Part shown: positions 24,552 through 32,872 of the stretch, piece after piece
How positions within the stretch are numbered: position 1 is the first letter of the stretch
Layout: the number at the start of each line of letters is the position of its first letter
Origin: JBFMCC01 sp037445635
Lineage (GTDB): Bacteria; Chloroflexota; Anaerolineae; Anaerolineales; Villigracilaceae
NCBI GenBank assembly: GCA_037445635.1
Contig: JBBIKC010000005.1
Span: forward strand, 1 to 64,000
Direction of reading: 5' to 3'
DNA length: 64,000 nucleotides
Notes under the pieces: model-generated
What the model was told of the DNA's origin: nothing
The model's database searches: none
Seen by the model: the letters and a program-made list of their open reading frames with translations, nothing else
Translations under genes and position numbers: made by a program

Positions 24552-25946
24552 TCAACTTTCGACTTTTGGGGGGCCAACCGTCAACGGCAGCCAGATCGCG
24601 AACGTTGTGCCCTTCCCTTCCTGCGAACGGACCTCGATGCGTCCCCCATGTTGATCCACAATCCAGTGCGCGATGGACAGCCCCAGCCCGAAGCCTCCGG
24701 TGGCGGCACGCGTGCGGGATTTTTCGGCGCGGTAAAAACGTTCGAAAATATAGGGCAAGTCTTCGGATGGGATACCGGGACCGGTATCGCGGACGATCAG
24801 CCGCGCCTGTTCGCCCACCCGCGCCAGACTGAGGAAAACCTCGCCGCCCTGCGGTGTGTATTGAATGGCATTGGCAATCAGATTCAGCAAGACCTGTTTA
24901 AGGCGGTCGCGGTCGGCATGCAACTGAATCTGGTCAATCTCGTTGACCTTGATGTGAACCTTGTTCCCCGCGAGCACGCGCATCTCCTGAAAGACTTCCA
25001 GCAGGAGCGCATCTAATTCGACATTCGATTTGGTCAATGGCAGCTGGCCCGCTTCGGCCTTGGCGAGCAGGAGCAGGTCGGTGACCATGCGCGTCATGCG
25101 GCTGGCTTCCTGGTCAATGCTCGTGAGGGATTCTTCGTCGAGAGATTTCATGCGGCGCATCAGGTCCACGTTTCCCTTGATGACCGTCAGCGGTGTACGC
25201 AATTCGTGACTCACGTCCGCGATGAACCGCTGTTGGGAAGTGAACAGCACTTCCAACCGCTCGAACGTCTGGTTGAAGGCGGTGACCAGCTGGCCGATCT
25301 CATTATCGGGATCGCCGTCGTAGGGGATGCGGCGGGACAGGTCGTCGGCGCGGTTGACCTGGTCGGCCGCATCGGTGATAACCCGCAGGGGAGCGAGTTC
25401 GCGGCCCAGGGTCCAGCGCGAGGCGAGGCCCGCCACGATGACGCTGAGCATGGTCATGAAGGCCAGCACGGAGAACAGGTCGCCGCGTGCCGCATCCACG
25501 ACAGCCAAATTGGAGGCAACTTGCAGGGTGCCGATCCGCCGCGTGCCGGAGACCAGCGGAACGGTGAGGACGCGCAGATGCGTGCCGTTCACGGTGGATT
25601 CGCGATAGACAGGATAGGGCATCTTTAGCCCGACGCGGTCGAGGGGCTCCATCATGCTGGAGAGACCGGGCGAGGCGGAGATCAACACATCCGCGCGGTC
25701 CCGCACCTGGACAAAAACGGTGGCGGTCAGTTCGAGTGAAAGTTCGGGCAGGCGGCCCAGTTCCCCTTCCGAACTGACGCGGATTTCCGCGACTACCTGA
25801 TCCGCCGTGCTCGCCAGCAGATCGTCAACATAATTGTAGAGCAAAACGGTGATGGCAACGTAAGCGATGACACTGACAAAGACGAGGATGGCCCCCACGA
25901 GAATCAATTGTACCAATGTGAGGCGGTCGCGCAGGGACACGAACAC
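24552..25946 (-). CDS. Sensor histidine kinase
   Basis: 464 residues from a GTG start. Membrane segments at about 14-36 and 160-180 enclose an extracytoplasmic sensor domain. A HAMP domain follows (LGRELAPLRVITDAADQV). The phosphoacceptor His is in FIADVSHELRTPLTVI. N, G1 and G2 boxes are NLIANAIQYT, DTGPGIP and GFGLGLSIAHWIV. It starts three bases after the response regulator gene and forms a two-component pair with it. The signal is unknown. Confidence 0.93.
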   Translation of the reverse strand: MFVSLRDRLTLVQLILVGAILVFVSVIAYVAITVLLYNYVDDLLASTADQVVAEIRVSSEGELGRLPELSLELTATVFVQVRDRADVLISASPGLSSMMEPLDRVGLKMPYPVYRESTVNGTHLRVLTVPLVSGTRRIGTLQVASNLAVVDAARGDLFSVLAFMTMLSVIVAGLASRWTLGRELAPLRVITDAADQVNRADDLSRRIPYDGDPDNEIGQLVTAFNQTFERLEVLFTSQQRFIADVSHELRTPLTVIKGNVDLMRRMKSLDEESLTSIDQEASRMTRMVTDLLLLAKAEAGQLPLTKSNVELDALLLEVFQEMRVLAGNKVHIKVNEIDQIQLHADRDRLKQVLLNLIANAIQYTPQGGEVFLSLARVGEQARLIVRDTGPGIPSEDLPYIFERFYRAEKSRTRAATGGFGLGLSIAHWIVDQHGGRIEVRSQEGKGTTFAIWLPLTVGPPKVES

Positions 25947-25949
25947 CGC

Positions 25950-26630
25950 CTACGGGTTTTCGCGCATCACATAACCGACGCCGCGCACGGTGTGAATGAG
26001 ACGCGGCTCGCCGCCCTCTTCGAGTTTCTGGCGCAGGTAGCGCACGTACACTTCGAGCACGTTGCTCTCGCCGCCGAAATCGTAACCCCAGACGCGGTCG
26101 AAAATGACTTCGCGGGTGAGCACCTGCTTGGGATGACGCAGGAAAAGTTCGAGCAGTTCGTATTCCTTGGCGGTGAGGGAGATCACACGGCTGCCGCGCG
26201 TTGCCTGACGGGAACCGGTATCGAGGGTGAGATCCGCGAATTTCAACAGGGGTACGCGTTCCGGCTGGGTGCGGCGCAGAAGGGCGCGGACGCGCGCCAG
26301 CAGTTCGTCCAGGTTGAACGGTTTGACCATGTAATCGTCAGCGCCGGCGTCCAGTCCCTGAATGCGATCCTGCACGGCATCCTTGGCGGTCAGCATCAAA
26401 ATGGGGACACTCCCGCTGGCGGTGCGCAGGCGGTGACATACTTCCAGCCCATCCATGCCCGGCAGCATCCAGTCCAGTATCACCAGATCGGGGGTGTGGT
26501 CGCGCGCCAGGATCAGCCCGGTGCGTCCCTCGGTGGCGGTGTCCACGATGTACCCTTCGTACGCCAGCCCGCGCTGAAGGAGCTTGAGAATGGCCTGATC
26601 GTCTTCGATGATTAAAATGCGTCCGTTCAT
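25950..26630 (-). CDS. OmpR/PhoB-family response regulator
   Basis: 226 residues from the ATG at 26630 with GGAG six bases upstream. The receiver has the acidic pair D10-D11 (IIEDD), phosphoacceptor D53 (LVILDWMLPG), T in LMLTAKD and K in YMVKPF. The C-terminal winged helix covers about 130-225 (LTAKEYELLELFLRHPKQVLTR and RGVGYVM). It heads the operon with the kinase. Confidence 0.95.
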   Translation of the reverse strand: MNGRILIIEDDQAILKLLQRGLAYEGYIVDTATEGRTGLILARDHTPDLVILDWMLPGMDGLEVCHRLRTASGSVPILMLTAKDAVQDRIQGLDAGADDYMVKPFNLDELLARVRALLRRTQPERVPLLKFADLTLDTGSRQATRGSRVISLTAKEYELLELFLRHPKQVLTREVIFDRVWGYDFGGESNVLEVYVRYLRQKLEEGGEPRLIHTVRGVGYVMRENP

Positions 26631-26700
26631 GGTTCGCTCCATGCAGAATATACCACATTTGGCATAATGTTCGCATCTCTCCCCAGATGTGTGATCAGGA

Positions 26701-26728
26701 TTGACATTTATCTCCGGCCGCGTATAAT
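26701..26728 (+). promoter_or_regulatory. Consensus promoter of the serS leader
   Basis: TTGACA (26701-26706), 16 bases, TATAAT (26723-26728). The transcript start would be near 26735. Confidence 0.85.
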
Positions 26729-26734
26729 CACCGC

Positions 26735-27057
26735 AACAGATCGCGCAGAGACAAGTAGTCAGGCAACGGTCCAGAGAGTCGCCGGTCAGTGCGAGGCGAC
26801 CCGCCAGATAACGAAATCCCCTCTGCCCACTCGCCCTCGCAGGGTGCTGCAAAATAAATTTTGCGGTGCGTAAGAGGGACGGGAGCGCCCGTTAGCGCGC
26901 AGCCGAGAGACCCGACCCCCGCCCGGGAGTCCTCCAAGTTCTCCGAATTTGGGGGAGGTCCCCAAAGGGACGGAGGGGTGGGGTAAAGCAGGTGGCACCA
27001 CGAGACGCCCCCATGTGCTGGCAATTCCAGCGCTCGTCCTGCATGGACCGGGGGCGT
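26735..27057 (+). promoter_or_regulatory. T-box riboswitch upstream of serS
   Basis: The T-box core AGGTGGCACCACG is at 26990-27002. It is followed by a terminator stem ACGCCCCC (27005-27012) pairing with GGGGGCGT (27050-27057) and a T-rich stretch. Stem I features include AGAGAG (26773-26778) and GGTCAGTGCGAGGCG. A serine codon TCC at 26817-26819 is the likely specifier. Uncharged tRNA-Ser would favour the antiterminator and switch on serS. The palindromic 19-mer at 26849-26867 is embedded in the leader. Confidence 0.88.
26849..26867. repeat. Palindromic 19-mer, second copy
   Basis: GCAAAATAAATTTTGCGGT, one base different from 11052-11070. It sits between stem I and the T-box core of the serS leader. 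Confidence 0.6.
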
Positions 27058-27067
27058 ATTCTATTGT

Positions 27068-27108
27068 CCCCCGCACCCCTCTCCCAGCGAGAGAGGAAGG
27101 GTGAGGGG
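27068..27108. repeat. GC-rich palindromic repeat between T-box terminator and serS
   Basis: CACCCCTCTCCCAGCGAGAGAGG followed by GGGTGAGGGG; only arms are diagnostic. It belongs to the family seen at 1181-1257 and 6606-6645, here non-coding. Confidence 0.75.
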
Positions 27109-27125
27109 ACACACGGAGGTGCAAT

Positions 27126-28397
27126 ATGCTCGACATCAATCTCATCCGCGAAAAGCCCGACGTGGTCCGCAAAGCATTGCGCGACCGGCAGGACAACGCG
27201 TCTGTGGTGGATACCATCATCGAACTCGATGGAAAACGCCGCGCCCTGCTCGCCGAAGTGGAGGCGCTCAAAGCGGAACGCAACGTCGTCTCGAAGGAAA
27301 TCGGCAAGTTGAAAGACGAGGCCGGCCGCCAGTCGAAGATCGAGGCGATGCGCGTCGTCGGCGACAAGATCGCCGCGCTCGACAAGGAAGTCGAAGCAGT
27401 GGAGGCCGAACTCAATGCGGTCATGTCCACTCTGCCGAACATCCCCGATCCGCGCACGCCCTACGGCAAAGACGACAGCGAGAACCCGATCATCAAAACG
27501 GTAGGCGAGCCGCGCAAATTCGACTTCACGCCGAAACCGCACTGGGACCTCGGGCCTGCGCTCGGCATCATTGACTTCGAGCGCGGCACCAAACTGACCG
27601 GCTCGCGCTTCTACGTGTTGAGCGGCGCGGGCGCGCGCCTGCAGCGCGCCCTGATCGCCTGGATGCTCGACCTGCACATCCGCCAGGGTTACCGCGAACA
27701 ATATCTCCCGTTCATGGTTCGCACCGCCACGGTCTATGGCGCGGGACAACTGCCCAAGTTCGCGGACAATCTCTACAAGGATCACGAAGAGGATTACTAC
27801 TTCGTGCCCACCGCCGAGATTCCGCTCACCGGCCTGCATATGGACGAGATTCTCGACGAGGCCAGCCTGCCGCGTCTCTACACCGCGTACACACCCTGCT
27901 TCCGCCGCGAAAAGATGAGCGCGGGCCGCGACGTGCGCGGCATCAAGCGCGGCCACCAGTTCGACAAAGTGGAGATGTATGCCTATTGCAAGCCCGAAGA
28001 CTCGGAGGCCATTCATCAGAAAATGCTGAAAGATGCGGAGGAGACCTGCGCCCAATTAGAGATTCCCTACCGCGTCAAAATGCTGTGCACGGGCGACATC
28101 GGCTTCGGCTCGACGCTCACTTACGACCTGGAGCTTTGGGCGCCGGGCTGCGATGAGTGGCTGGAGGTCTCGTCGGTCTCGAATGTGACCGACTTTCAGG
28201 CGCGGCGCGCCAACATCAGGTATCGTCCCGCGAACGGCGGCAAGACACGCTTCGTCCACACGCTGAACGGCTCGGGACTCGGGTTGCCGCGCACGCTGAT
28301 CGCGGTCATGGAAAATTACCAGCAGGCCGACGGTTCCATCGGCGTGCCCGAGGTGCTCCGCCCGTGGATGGGAGGAGTTGATATAATAAGACCGTAA
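27126..28397 (+). CDS. serS: Serine--tRNA ligase
   Basis: 423 residues; GGAGG precedes the ATG. Residues 1-110 form the antiparallel coiled-coil arm that binds tRNA-Ser (DINLIREKPDVVRKAL start, many Lys/Glu heptads). The class II catalytic core has TAEIPLTGLH, PCFRREKMSAGRDVRG and the C-terminal motif 3 GSGLGLPRTLIAVMENYQ. It charges tRNA-Ser. Expression is predicted to be controlled by the T-box leader. Confidence 0.97.
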   Translation: MLDINLIREKPDVVRKALRDRQDNASVVDTIIELDGKRRALLAEVEALKAERNVVSKEIGKLKDEAGRQSKIEAMRVVGDKIAALDKEVEAVEAELNAVMSTLPNIPDPRTPYGKDDSENPIIKTVGEPRKFDFTPKPHWDLGPALGIIDFERGTKLTGSRFYVLSGAGARLQRALIAWMLDLHIRQGYREQYLPFMVRTATVYGAGQLPKFADNLYKDHEEDYYFVPTAEIPLTGLHMDEILDEASLPRLYTAYTPCFRREKMSAGRDVRGIKRGHQFDKVEMYAYCKPEDSEAIHQKMLKDAEETCAQLEIPYRVKMLCTGDIGFGSTLTYDLELWAPGCDEWLEVSSVSNVTDFQARRANIRYRPANGGKTRFVHTLNGSGLGLPRTLIAVMENYQQADGSIGVPEVLRPWMGGVDIIRP

Positions 28398-28456
28398 CCG
28401 ATGCCAGGCAGTCGCGGTTCGATGGTCCTCATCACTCCTCGCTCACGGAACAACGC

Positions 28457-28978
28457 TTGACCCCGGAATTTATCCTCTGGCTCTACCAAGTTGGCCTGCA
28501 AACCCTCACTCTGTTCTTTATGCTAGTCGGGTTATTCGGGCTGATCGTCCCCGTCTTTCCCGGCTTGACCGTGGTCTGGCTGGCCGCGCTGATCTACGCC
28601 GTCCTGCAAGCCCTGATCGAACAGATGAACTGGGTGGACTGGACGCTGTTCGCGCTCATCACCCTGCTGATGCTGGGCGGCAACGTAGTGGACAACATCA
28701 TCATCGCTTCCAAGATGCGCGGTCACAGCATTCCGTGGAGTTCCATCGCGATCAGTTACGCGGCGAGCCTGGTTCTCAGTCTGGTGTTCACCCCTTTGAT
28801 CGGTTTGGTTGCCGCGCCGCTCGCCTTGTTCGGTGCGGAGTTCTGGCGTCTGCGCGACCGCAGACTGGCATTTGAATCAGCCCGGGTCTACATGATCGGC
28901 TGGGGCGCGGCGTTTGCCGCCCGCTTCGGAATCGGTGCGCTGATGATCGTATCCTGGATGCTGTGGGCCTGGCTGTAA
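28457..28978 (+). CDS. DUF456 family membrane protein
   Basis: 173 residues from a TTG start 59 bases after serS. Hydrophobic, with four to five membrane segments. The pattern GLIVPVFPGLTVVWLAALIY near residues 27-46 and GGNVVDN...KMRGHS match DUF456 proteins, whose function is unknown. The next small membrane protein follows after 29 bases. Confidence 0.8.
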   Translation: MTPEFILWLYQVGLQTLTLFFMLVGLFGLIVPVFPGLTVVWLAALIYAVLQALIEQMNWVDWTLFALITLLMLGGNVVDNIIIASKMRGHSIPWSSIAISYAASLVLSLVFTPLIGLVAAPLALFGAEFWRLRDRRLAFESARVYMIGWGAAFAARFGIGALMIVSWMLWAWL

Positions 28979-29007
28979 AATCCATCCATCTCAAAAAGGA
29001 GAGACCT

Positions 29008-29298
29008 ATGCCTTCGATCGTTTATGACATCTTCAGTTTTCTCGGTTTTCTGCTGCGCGCTCTCGGATTCCTCGTGGCGGGATTCGCGCTCGGGCGCTTC
29101 ACGCTGGACGCCTATCACAAGGCCGGCTGGGAGTTGCAGATCGCCCTGGCGCTCGGCTTCTTCGGTCTGCTGATCGCCCTGACCCATTTCTCCTCGCCCG
29201 GCTCGGCCGGCGCGTTCGCTCTCGGGGCGGGCGCGGCCCTGCTGATGGCAGGCATGGGCAGGAAGAAAGAGGATGAATCGCCAGCCGAAGGTAAATAG
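29008..29298 (+). CDS. Small membrane protein, unknown
   Basis: 96 residues; AAGGAGAG precedes the ATG. Three hydrophobic segments at about 10-30, 42-60 and 66-84, then a charged tail (GRKKEDESPAEGK). No family was recognised. It probably shares a transcript with the DUF456 gene. Confidence 0.65.
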   Translation: MPSIVYDIFSFLGFLLRALGFLVAGFALGRFTLDAYHKAGWELQIALALGFFGLLIALTHFSSPGSAGAFALGAGAALLMAGMGRKKEDESPAEGK

Positions 29299-29312
29299 CA
29301 TAGTAGAAGCAA

Positions 29313-29339
29313 GACAGGCTCCCACAACGGGAGCCTGTC
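29313..29339. terminator. Hairpin between convergent genes
   Basis: GACAGGCTCCC-ACAAC-GGGAGCCTGTC, 11-bp perfect stem between the small membrane protein and ferritin. Confidence 0.65.
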
Positions 29340-29352
29340 GCTCCGGCTCAAC

Positions 29353-29841
29353 TCACGCGGCGCTGTGCGTGAGGTAGGCTTCCACCATCAGCAGGTTCTT
29401 CTCGCCCGCTTTCCTGACCACTTCGAGCATCGTCTCCATCGTGGAGATTTCCTCGACCTGCTCGGCTACGAACCATTGCAGGAAGTTCTGCGCGGCATAG
29501 TCTTTCTCCTTGATGGCCAGGTCCAGCATGGCGTGGATCTGGCGCGTCACTTCGAGTTCCCAATCCACCGACATCTGGAAGGCCTTCTCGGCCGATTCGA
29601 TTTGATACTTCGGCGCGGCAACGGCAGGGACATTAACGTCCGCCCCCACCTCGGTCAGGTAATCGAAAAACTTGAGAGCATGTTCGCGTTCCTCCTCGGA
29701 CTGCTTCTTGAAGAATTCCGCCAGTTTCTTCATCGCCTGTCCTTCAAAGTAGGCCGCGATTTGCAAGTATTGATTCGACGCGCCCAGTTCGTTCCCGATC
29801 TGGGCGTTCATCAGGCCGGCCAGGGTTCCACTGATATGCAT
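29353..29841 (-). CDS. Bacterial ferritin (FtnA type)
   Basis: 162 residues; AGGAGA precedes the ATG. Four-helix ferritin with ferroxidase ligands in GNELGASNQYLQ, the EEEREHALKF motif (E and H of site A/B) and AEQVEEISTM. It stores iron as a 24-mer. There is no haem-binding Met typical of bacterioferritin at the usual place, so the non-haem type is preferred. Confidence 0.93.
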   Translation of the reverse strand: MHISGTLAGLMNAQIGNELGASNQYLQIAAYFEGQAMKKLAEFFKKQSEEEREHALKFFDYLTEVGADVNVPAVAAPKYQIESAEKAFQMSVDWELEVTRQIHAMLDLAIKEKDYAAQNFLQWFVAEQVEEISTMETMLEVVRKAGEKNLLMVEAYLTHSAA

Positions 29842-29873
29842 GAGATTCTCCTTTCAGAATCAACCAGAAGTCA

Positions 29874-30032
29874 TCTCAAAAATAAGCGGTTGTCATTGCG
29901 AGGAGGGCATAGCCCGACGAAGCAATCCCCAATTCTACGAGGTCACCTCGTTTTCAAGGAGATTGCTTCCCTTCGACAGGCTCAGGGCAAGCGCTTCGCT
30001 CGCAATGACGGGGCCGGTCAGTATTTTTGAGA
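29874..30032. mobile_element. Nested palindromic element, 159 bp
   Basis: Outer 11-bp perfect inverted repeats TCTCAAAAATA and TATTTTTGAGA bound the stretch. An inner pair TCATTGCGAG / CTCGCAATGA encloses AGCAATCC / GGAGATTGCT-like arms and a CCCTTCGACAGGCTCAGGGC segment. No reading frame is convincing. It fills the gene-free stretch 29842-30071. Confidence 0.6.
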
Positions 30033-30071
30033 CAAGTTCCAGTAAATTTACCATGCCAAATTACATTCCGC

Positions 30072-31076
30072 TCACTTCAGCTCAATCGGCGAGCGCAAGA
30101 GGGCAACGAGCAATTTGATCGAATTTTGCAGGTCGCCAAAATCGATCATCTCGGACGGGGAATGCACATATCGCACAGGCACCGACAGCGCGCCCGCCAG
30201 CGCGCCGCTGCGGGTCAATTGAATGGCACGCGCGTCCGTGGAGCCGCCTTCGAGCACTTCGAGCTGGTACGGGATGCGCGCCTTCTCCGCCGTGCGCCGC
30301 ATCCAATCCACCAGGCGCGGATCGGCGATCATACCCGAGTCTTTGACCTTGATGGCGGGCCCCTTCCCCAGCATGACCCTGTTTCTTGCTGTGGATTTGG
30401 GCGTATCGGCGGCGGGCGTGACGTCGAGGGCCAGGCCGATCTCCGGGTCCAGGCCGAAGGCCGCGGGTCCCGCCCCGCGCGAACCGACCTCCTCCTGCAC
30501 GGTGAAGACCGCGGTTACCTCGTTCGGGCCGGACCCGAGTCTGCGCAACGCTTCGACGGCCATCAGCACGCCGACGCGGTTGTCCATGGACTTGGCCACC
30601 AACCGCCCGCCCAGGTCGAGGAAAGATCGCTCGAAGGCGGCCACGTCGCCCACTTTCACAGGACAGTCATCGCGGCTCACCGCGCCTACGTCTATGAAAA
30701 ATTTATCGGGCGAAGGTTTGGAAGGCCGTTCCTCGAACTGGTTCTCGATGCCGATTACACCGCTCACGCCGTTCAAAAATCGCACGCGGCTGCCGATGAC
30801 CTGGGTCGCGAACAGATAGCCGATATTGCTGAAACGCACAAAGCCATTCTCGTCCACGTGCGAGACCATCAGGCCGATCTCGTCGAGATGCGCGGCCAGC
30901 ATCACGCGCCTGCCGTTTTTCGACACCCGCCCTTTGCGGACAATCAGGCTGCCCAGCGCGTCCACGCGGACTTCGTCGGCGAAGGGCTCGACCTCTTTCG
31001 CGACCATCTCACGGACGCTTTTTTCATAACCCGATGGGCCGAACACTTCAGTGAGGGATTTCAACAATGCCTTCAT
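30072..31076 (-). CDS. M42 family aminopeptidase (first of three)
   Basis: 334 residues. Metal-site motifs of M42 enzymes are present: AAHLDEIG (His, with Asp nearby), KSMDNRVG (bridging Asp), VQEEVGSRG (catalytic Glu pair), ALDVTP and PVRYVHSP (His). These form dodecameric tetrahedral aminopeptidases that degrade peptides in the cytoplasm. The start overlaps the end of the S51 gene by four bases. It is the last gene of a five-gene operon. Confidence 0.93.
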   Translation of the reverse strand: MKALLKSLTEVFGPSGYEKSVREMVAKEVEPFADEVRVDALGSLIVRKGRVSKNGRRVMLAAHLDEIGLMVSHVDENGFVRFSNIGYLFATQVIGSRVRFLNGVSGVIGIENQFEERPSKPSPDKFFIDVGAVSRDDCPVKVGDVAAFERSFLDLGGRLVAKSMDNRVGVLMAVEALRRLGSGPNEVTAVFTVQEEVGSRGAGPAAFGLDPEIGLALDVTPAADTPKSTARNRVMLGKGPAIKVKDSGMIADPRLVDWMRRTAEKARIPYQLEVLEGGSTDARAIQLTRSGALAGALSVPVRYVHSPSEMIDFGDLQNSIKLLVALLRSPIELK

Positions 31077-31801
31077 GGTTTCCTTGTCTGCAACGGAACT
31101 TCGTCGCCTGCTTTATAAACCTGCGTGCCCTGTTTTGTGATGACAGAAACGGTCTGCCTTCCCATCACGCGCCACGTCCCGCCCAGCCTGCCGACCAGCG
31201 CGGTGTCCTCGTCCAACCCGAGCATCCATTCATCATTTTTCAATTTCTTCCGCAAGGCGAGTATGAATGGCCTCCAAAGAGCAGGTATGGCATCGAAATG
31301 CGGAATGATGTAACGGGCGGGCAGGACGCCAAATCCGTTCAGACTGGTAAACGCCATTCGGCGGATGTCTGGCACGAACTGGCCCAGAATCATCGCGCCC
31401 GCCGAACAGCCCGCGTAGGCTGCGCCGCGCGCCCAGGCCCGTTGCGCTGCAGCCCAGGCGCGGCTGTCTTTCATCGTCTCCAGCAGGTACATCGGACTGC
31501 CCCCCGAAAAATAGATCAGGTCCGCGGCCTCGAGCAGGGACTCCCACTGCGGATCGTCGGCAGAGGCGCGGTCAATGATGCGCGTCGCGCGGACGTCCGC
31601 GCCGAGGCGCTGGAAGTGACCGAGTCCCATGCGCGACCAGCGCTCCACCGACTCGTCCCCCTCCTGCCCTGCCGCGGTCGGCAGGCAGACGACACGCGGC
31701 GTACGCCCGTCCGCGCTCGAGTTGGCGAGCAGGTACTTGTCCACTTCGTCCATCACGGGCAAATATTCACCGGAGCCGAGCAAGGCAATCGGGCCGTTCA
31801 T
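31073..31801 (-). CDS. S51-like (dipeptidase E/cyanophycinase superfamily) peptidase
   Basis: 242 residues. The nucleophile Ser is in AGCSAGAMIL, preceded by the strand YFSGGSPMYLLE; both are hallmarks of the S51 class I glutamine amidotransferase-like fold. It probably removes Asp-containing dipeptides or related substrates. It lies between two M42 genes with overlaps or gaps under 10 bases, which supports a peptide-degradation role. Confidence 0.88.
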   Translation of the reverse strand: MNGPIALLGSGEYLPVMDEVDKYLLANSSADGRTPRVVCLPTAAGQEGDESVERWSRMGLGHFQRLGADVRATRIIDRASADDPQWESLLEAADLIYFSGGSPMYLLETMKDSRAWAAAQRAWARGAAYAGCSAGAMILGQFVPDIRRMAFTSLNGFGVLPARYIIPHFDAIPALWRPFILALRKKLKNDEWMLGLDEDTALVGRLGGTWRVMGRQTVSVITKQGTQVYKAGDEVPLQTRKP

Positions 31802-31810
31802 AAGTCACCT

Positions 31811-32872
31811 CTAACGTTTCAATATCGCGGGCGTCATGCACGCCAGCGCGGTATGCAACAATAACAAAGTATTCTTCCAATCCTCCACGCGGCACAAGCC
31901 CGCAGCCGTGTGCGCGTACCGTCCGGGCACCGAGACGGAAATCGAAGGGACGCCCTCCAGTTGTTTATGGATGGCGCCCGCGTCGGTGCCGCCGCCCCCC
32001 GGCTGGCGGAATTGAAATGGGATATTTGTTTTTCGCGCCGTCTCCTCGAAGAAACGAATCAAACGCGGATCGTTCAGCGTGGCCGCGTCGGCCAAATACA
32101 CGGCGGGGCCGAATCCAAGCCTCGTATTGTAAACGGTGTTCTCGCTCCCGTCGTGGGTCGGCAGGTCGTAGGCCGGGGTGGAATCAATGGCGATGCCGAT
32201 CTGCGGATTCAGCGCGTGCGCGGCCACCTTCGCGCCGCGCAGGCCGACCTCCTCCTGCACCGTGAACGCCGCCAACAGGTCAATGTTGGGCGGCGCGTGC
32301 TTTACGAGTTCGATCAATGTCGCCACACCGATGCGATCGTCAATGGCTTTGGCAATGATGGAAGGCCCGACGCGCTGGAAACGCGTGGCGAACACGGCGC
32401 GGTCGCCGACCTGGACCTTCCCACCGCCGGGGCCAACGTCAATCCGCAACGCCTCACGCGAGACCTTGCGCTTGCGTTCACTCTCAGCGACAAGGTGAAT
32501 GGGACGGATGCCGATCACGCCCGGCATGCGGCCGCGTCCCACCCAGACCGGCTTGCCAGCCATCTGGCGCTCGTCAATCGAGCCGACCGTCTCGAAGGAA
32601 TACAGCCCTTCGCCTTCGTCCGCCACGATCATGAAGCCTACCTCGTCCATGTGCGCGGCCAGCATGACGCGCAGGCGGTTCCTCCCCGACCCGCGGCGCG
32701 TGGCCAGCACGTTGCCCAGCGCGTCCACCCTGACCTCGTCCGCGGCGGGTTTGACCTGTTCGAGCACGATCTTGCGCACCTCCCCCTCGTCGCCGGAGAT
32801 GGCGGACGCGTTGCACAGCCGCTCGAGGAGTTTGAGCTGGGACGCCCCAATCGAAAGCGCGGTCCGTTTCAT
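31811..32872 (-). CDS. M42 family aminopeptidase (second of three)
   Basis: 353 residues. Motifs: LAAHMDEVGFM, KAIDDRIGVATL, FTVQEEVGLRGAK, IAIDSTPAYD and VPGRYAHTAAG. The start overlaps the stop of the upstream membrane protein gene. The sequence differs substantially from its two neighbours, so the three enzymes probably differ in substrate preference or assemble as mixed shells. Confidence 0.93.
   Translation of the reverse strand: MKRTALSIGASQLKLLERLCNASAISGDEGEVRKIVLEQVKPAADEVRVDALGNVLATRRGSGRNRLRVMLAAHMDEVGFMIVADEGEGLYSFETVGSIDERQMAGKPVWVGRGRMPGVIGIRPIHLVAESERKRKVSREALRIDVGPGGGKVQVGDRAVFATRFQRVGPSIIAKAIDDRIGVATLIELVKHAPPNIDLLAAFTVQEEVGLRGAKVAAHALNPQIGIAIDSTPAYDLPTHDGSENTVYNTRLGFGPAVYLADAATLNDPRLIRFFEETARKTNIPFQFRQPGGGGTDAGAIHKQLEGVPSISVSVPGRYAHTAAGLCRVEDWKNTLLLLHTALACMTPAILKR

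Noticed and set aside
26892..28055. A 387-codon minus-strand frame across serS.
   Set aside because: Antisense to serS and the T-box leader; no motif or ribosome site.
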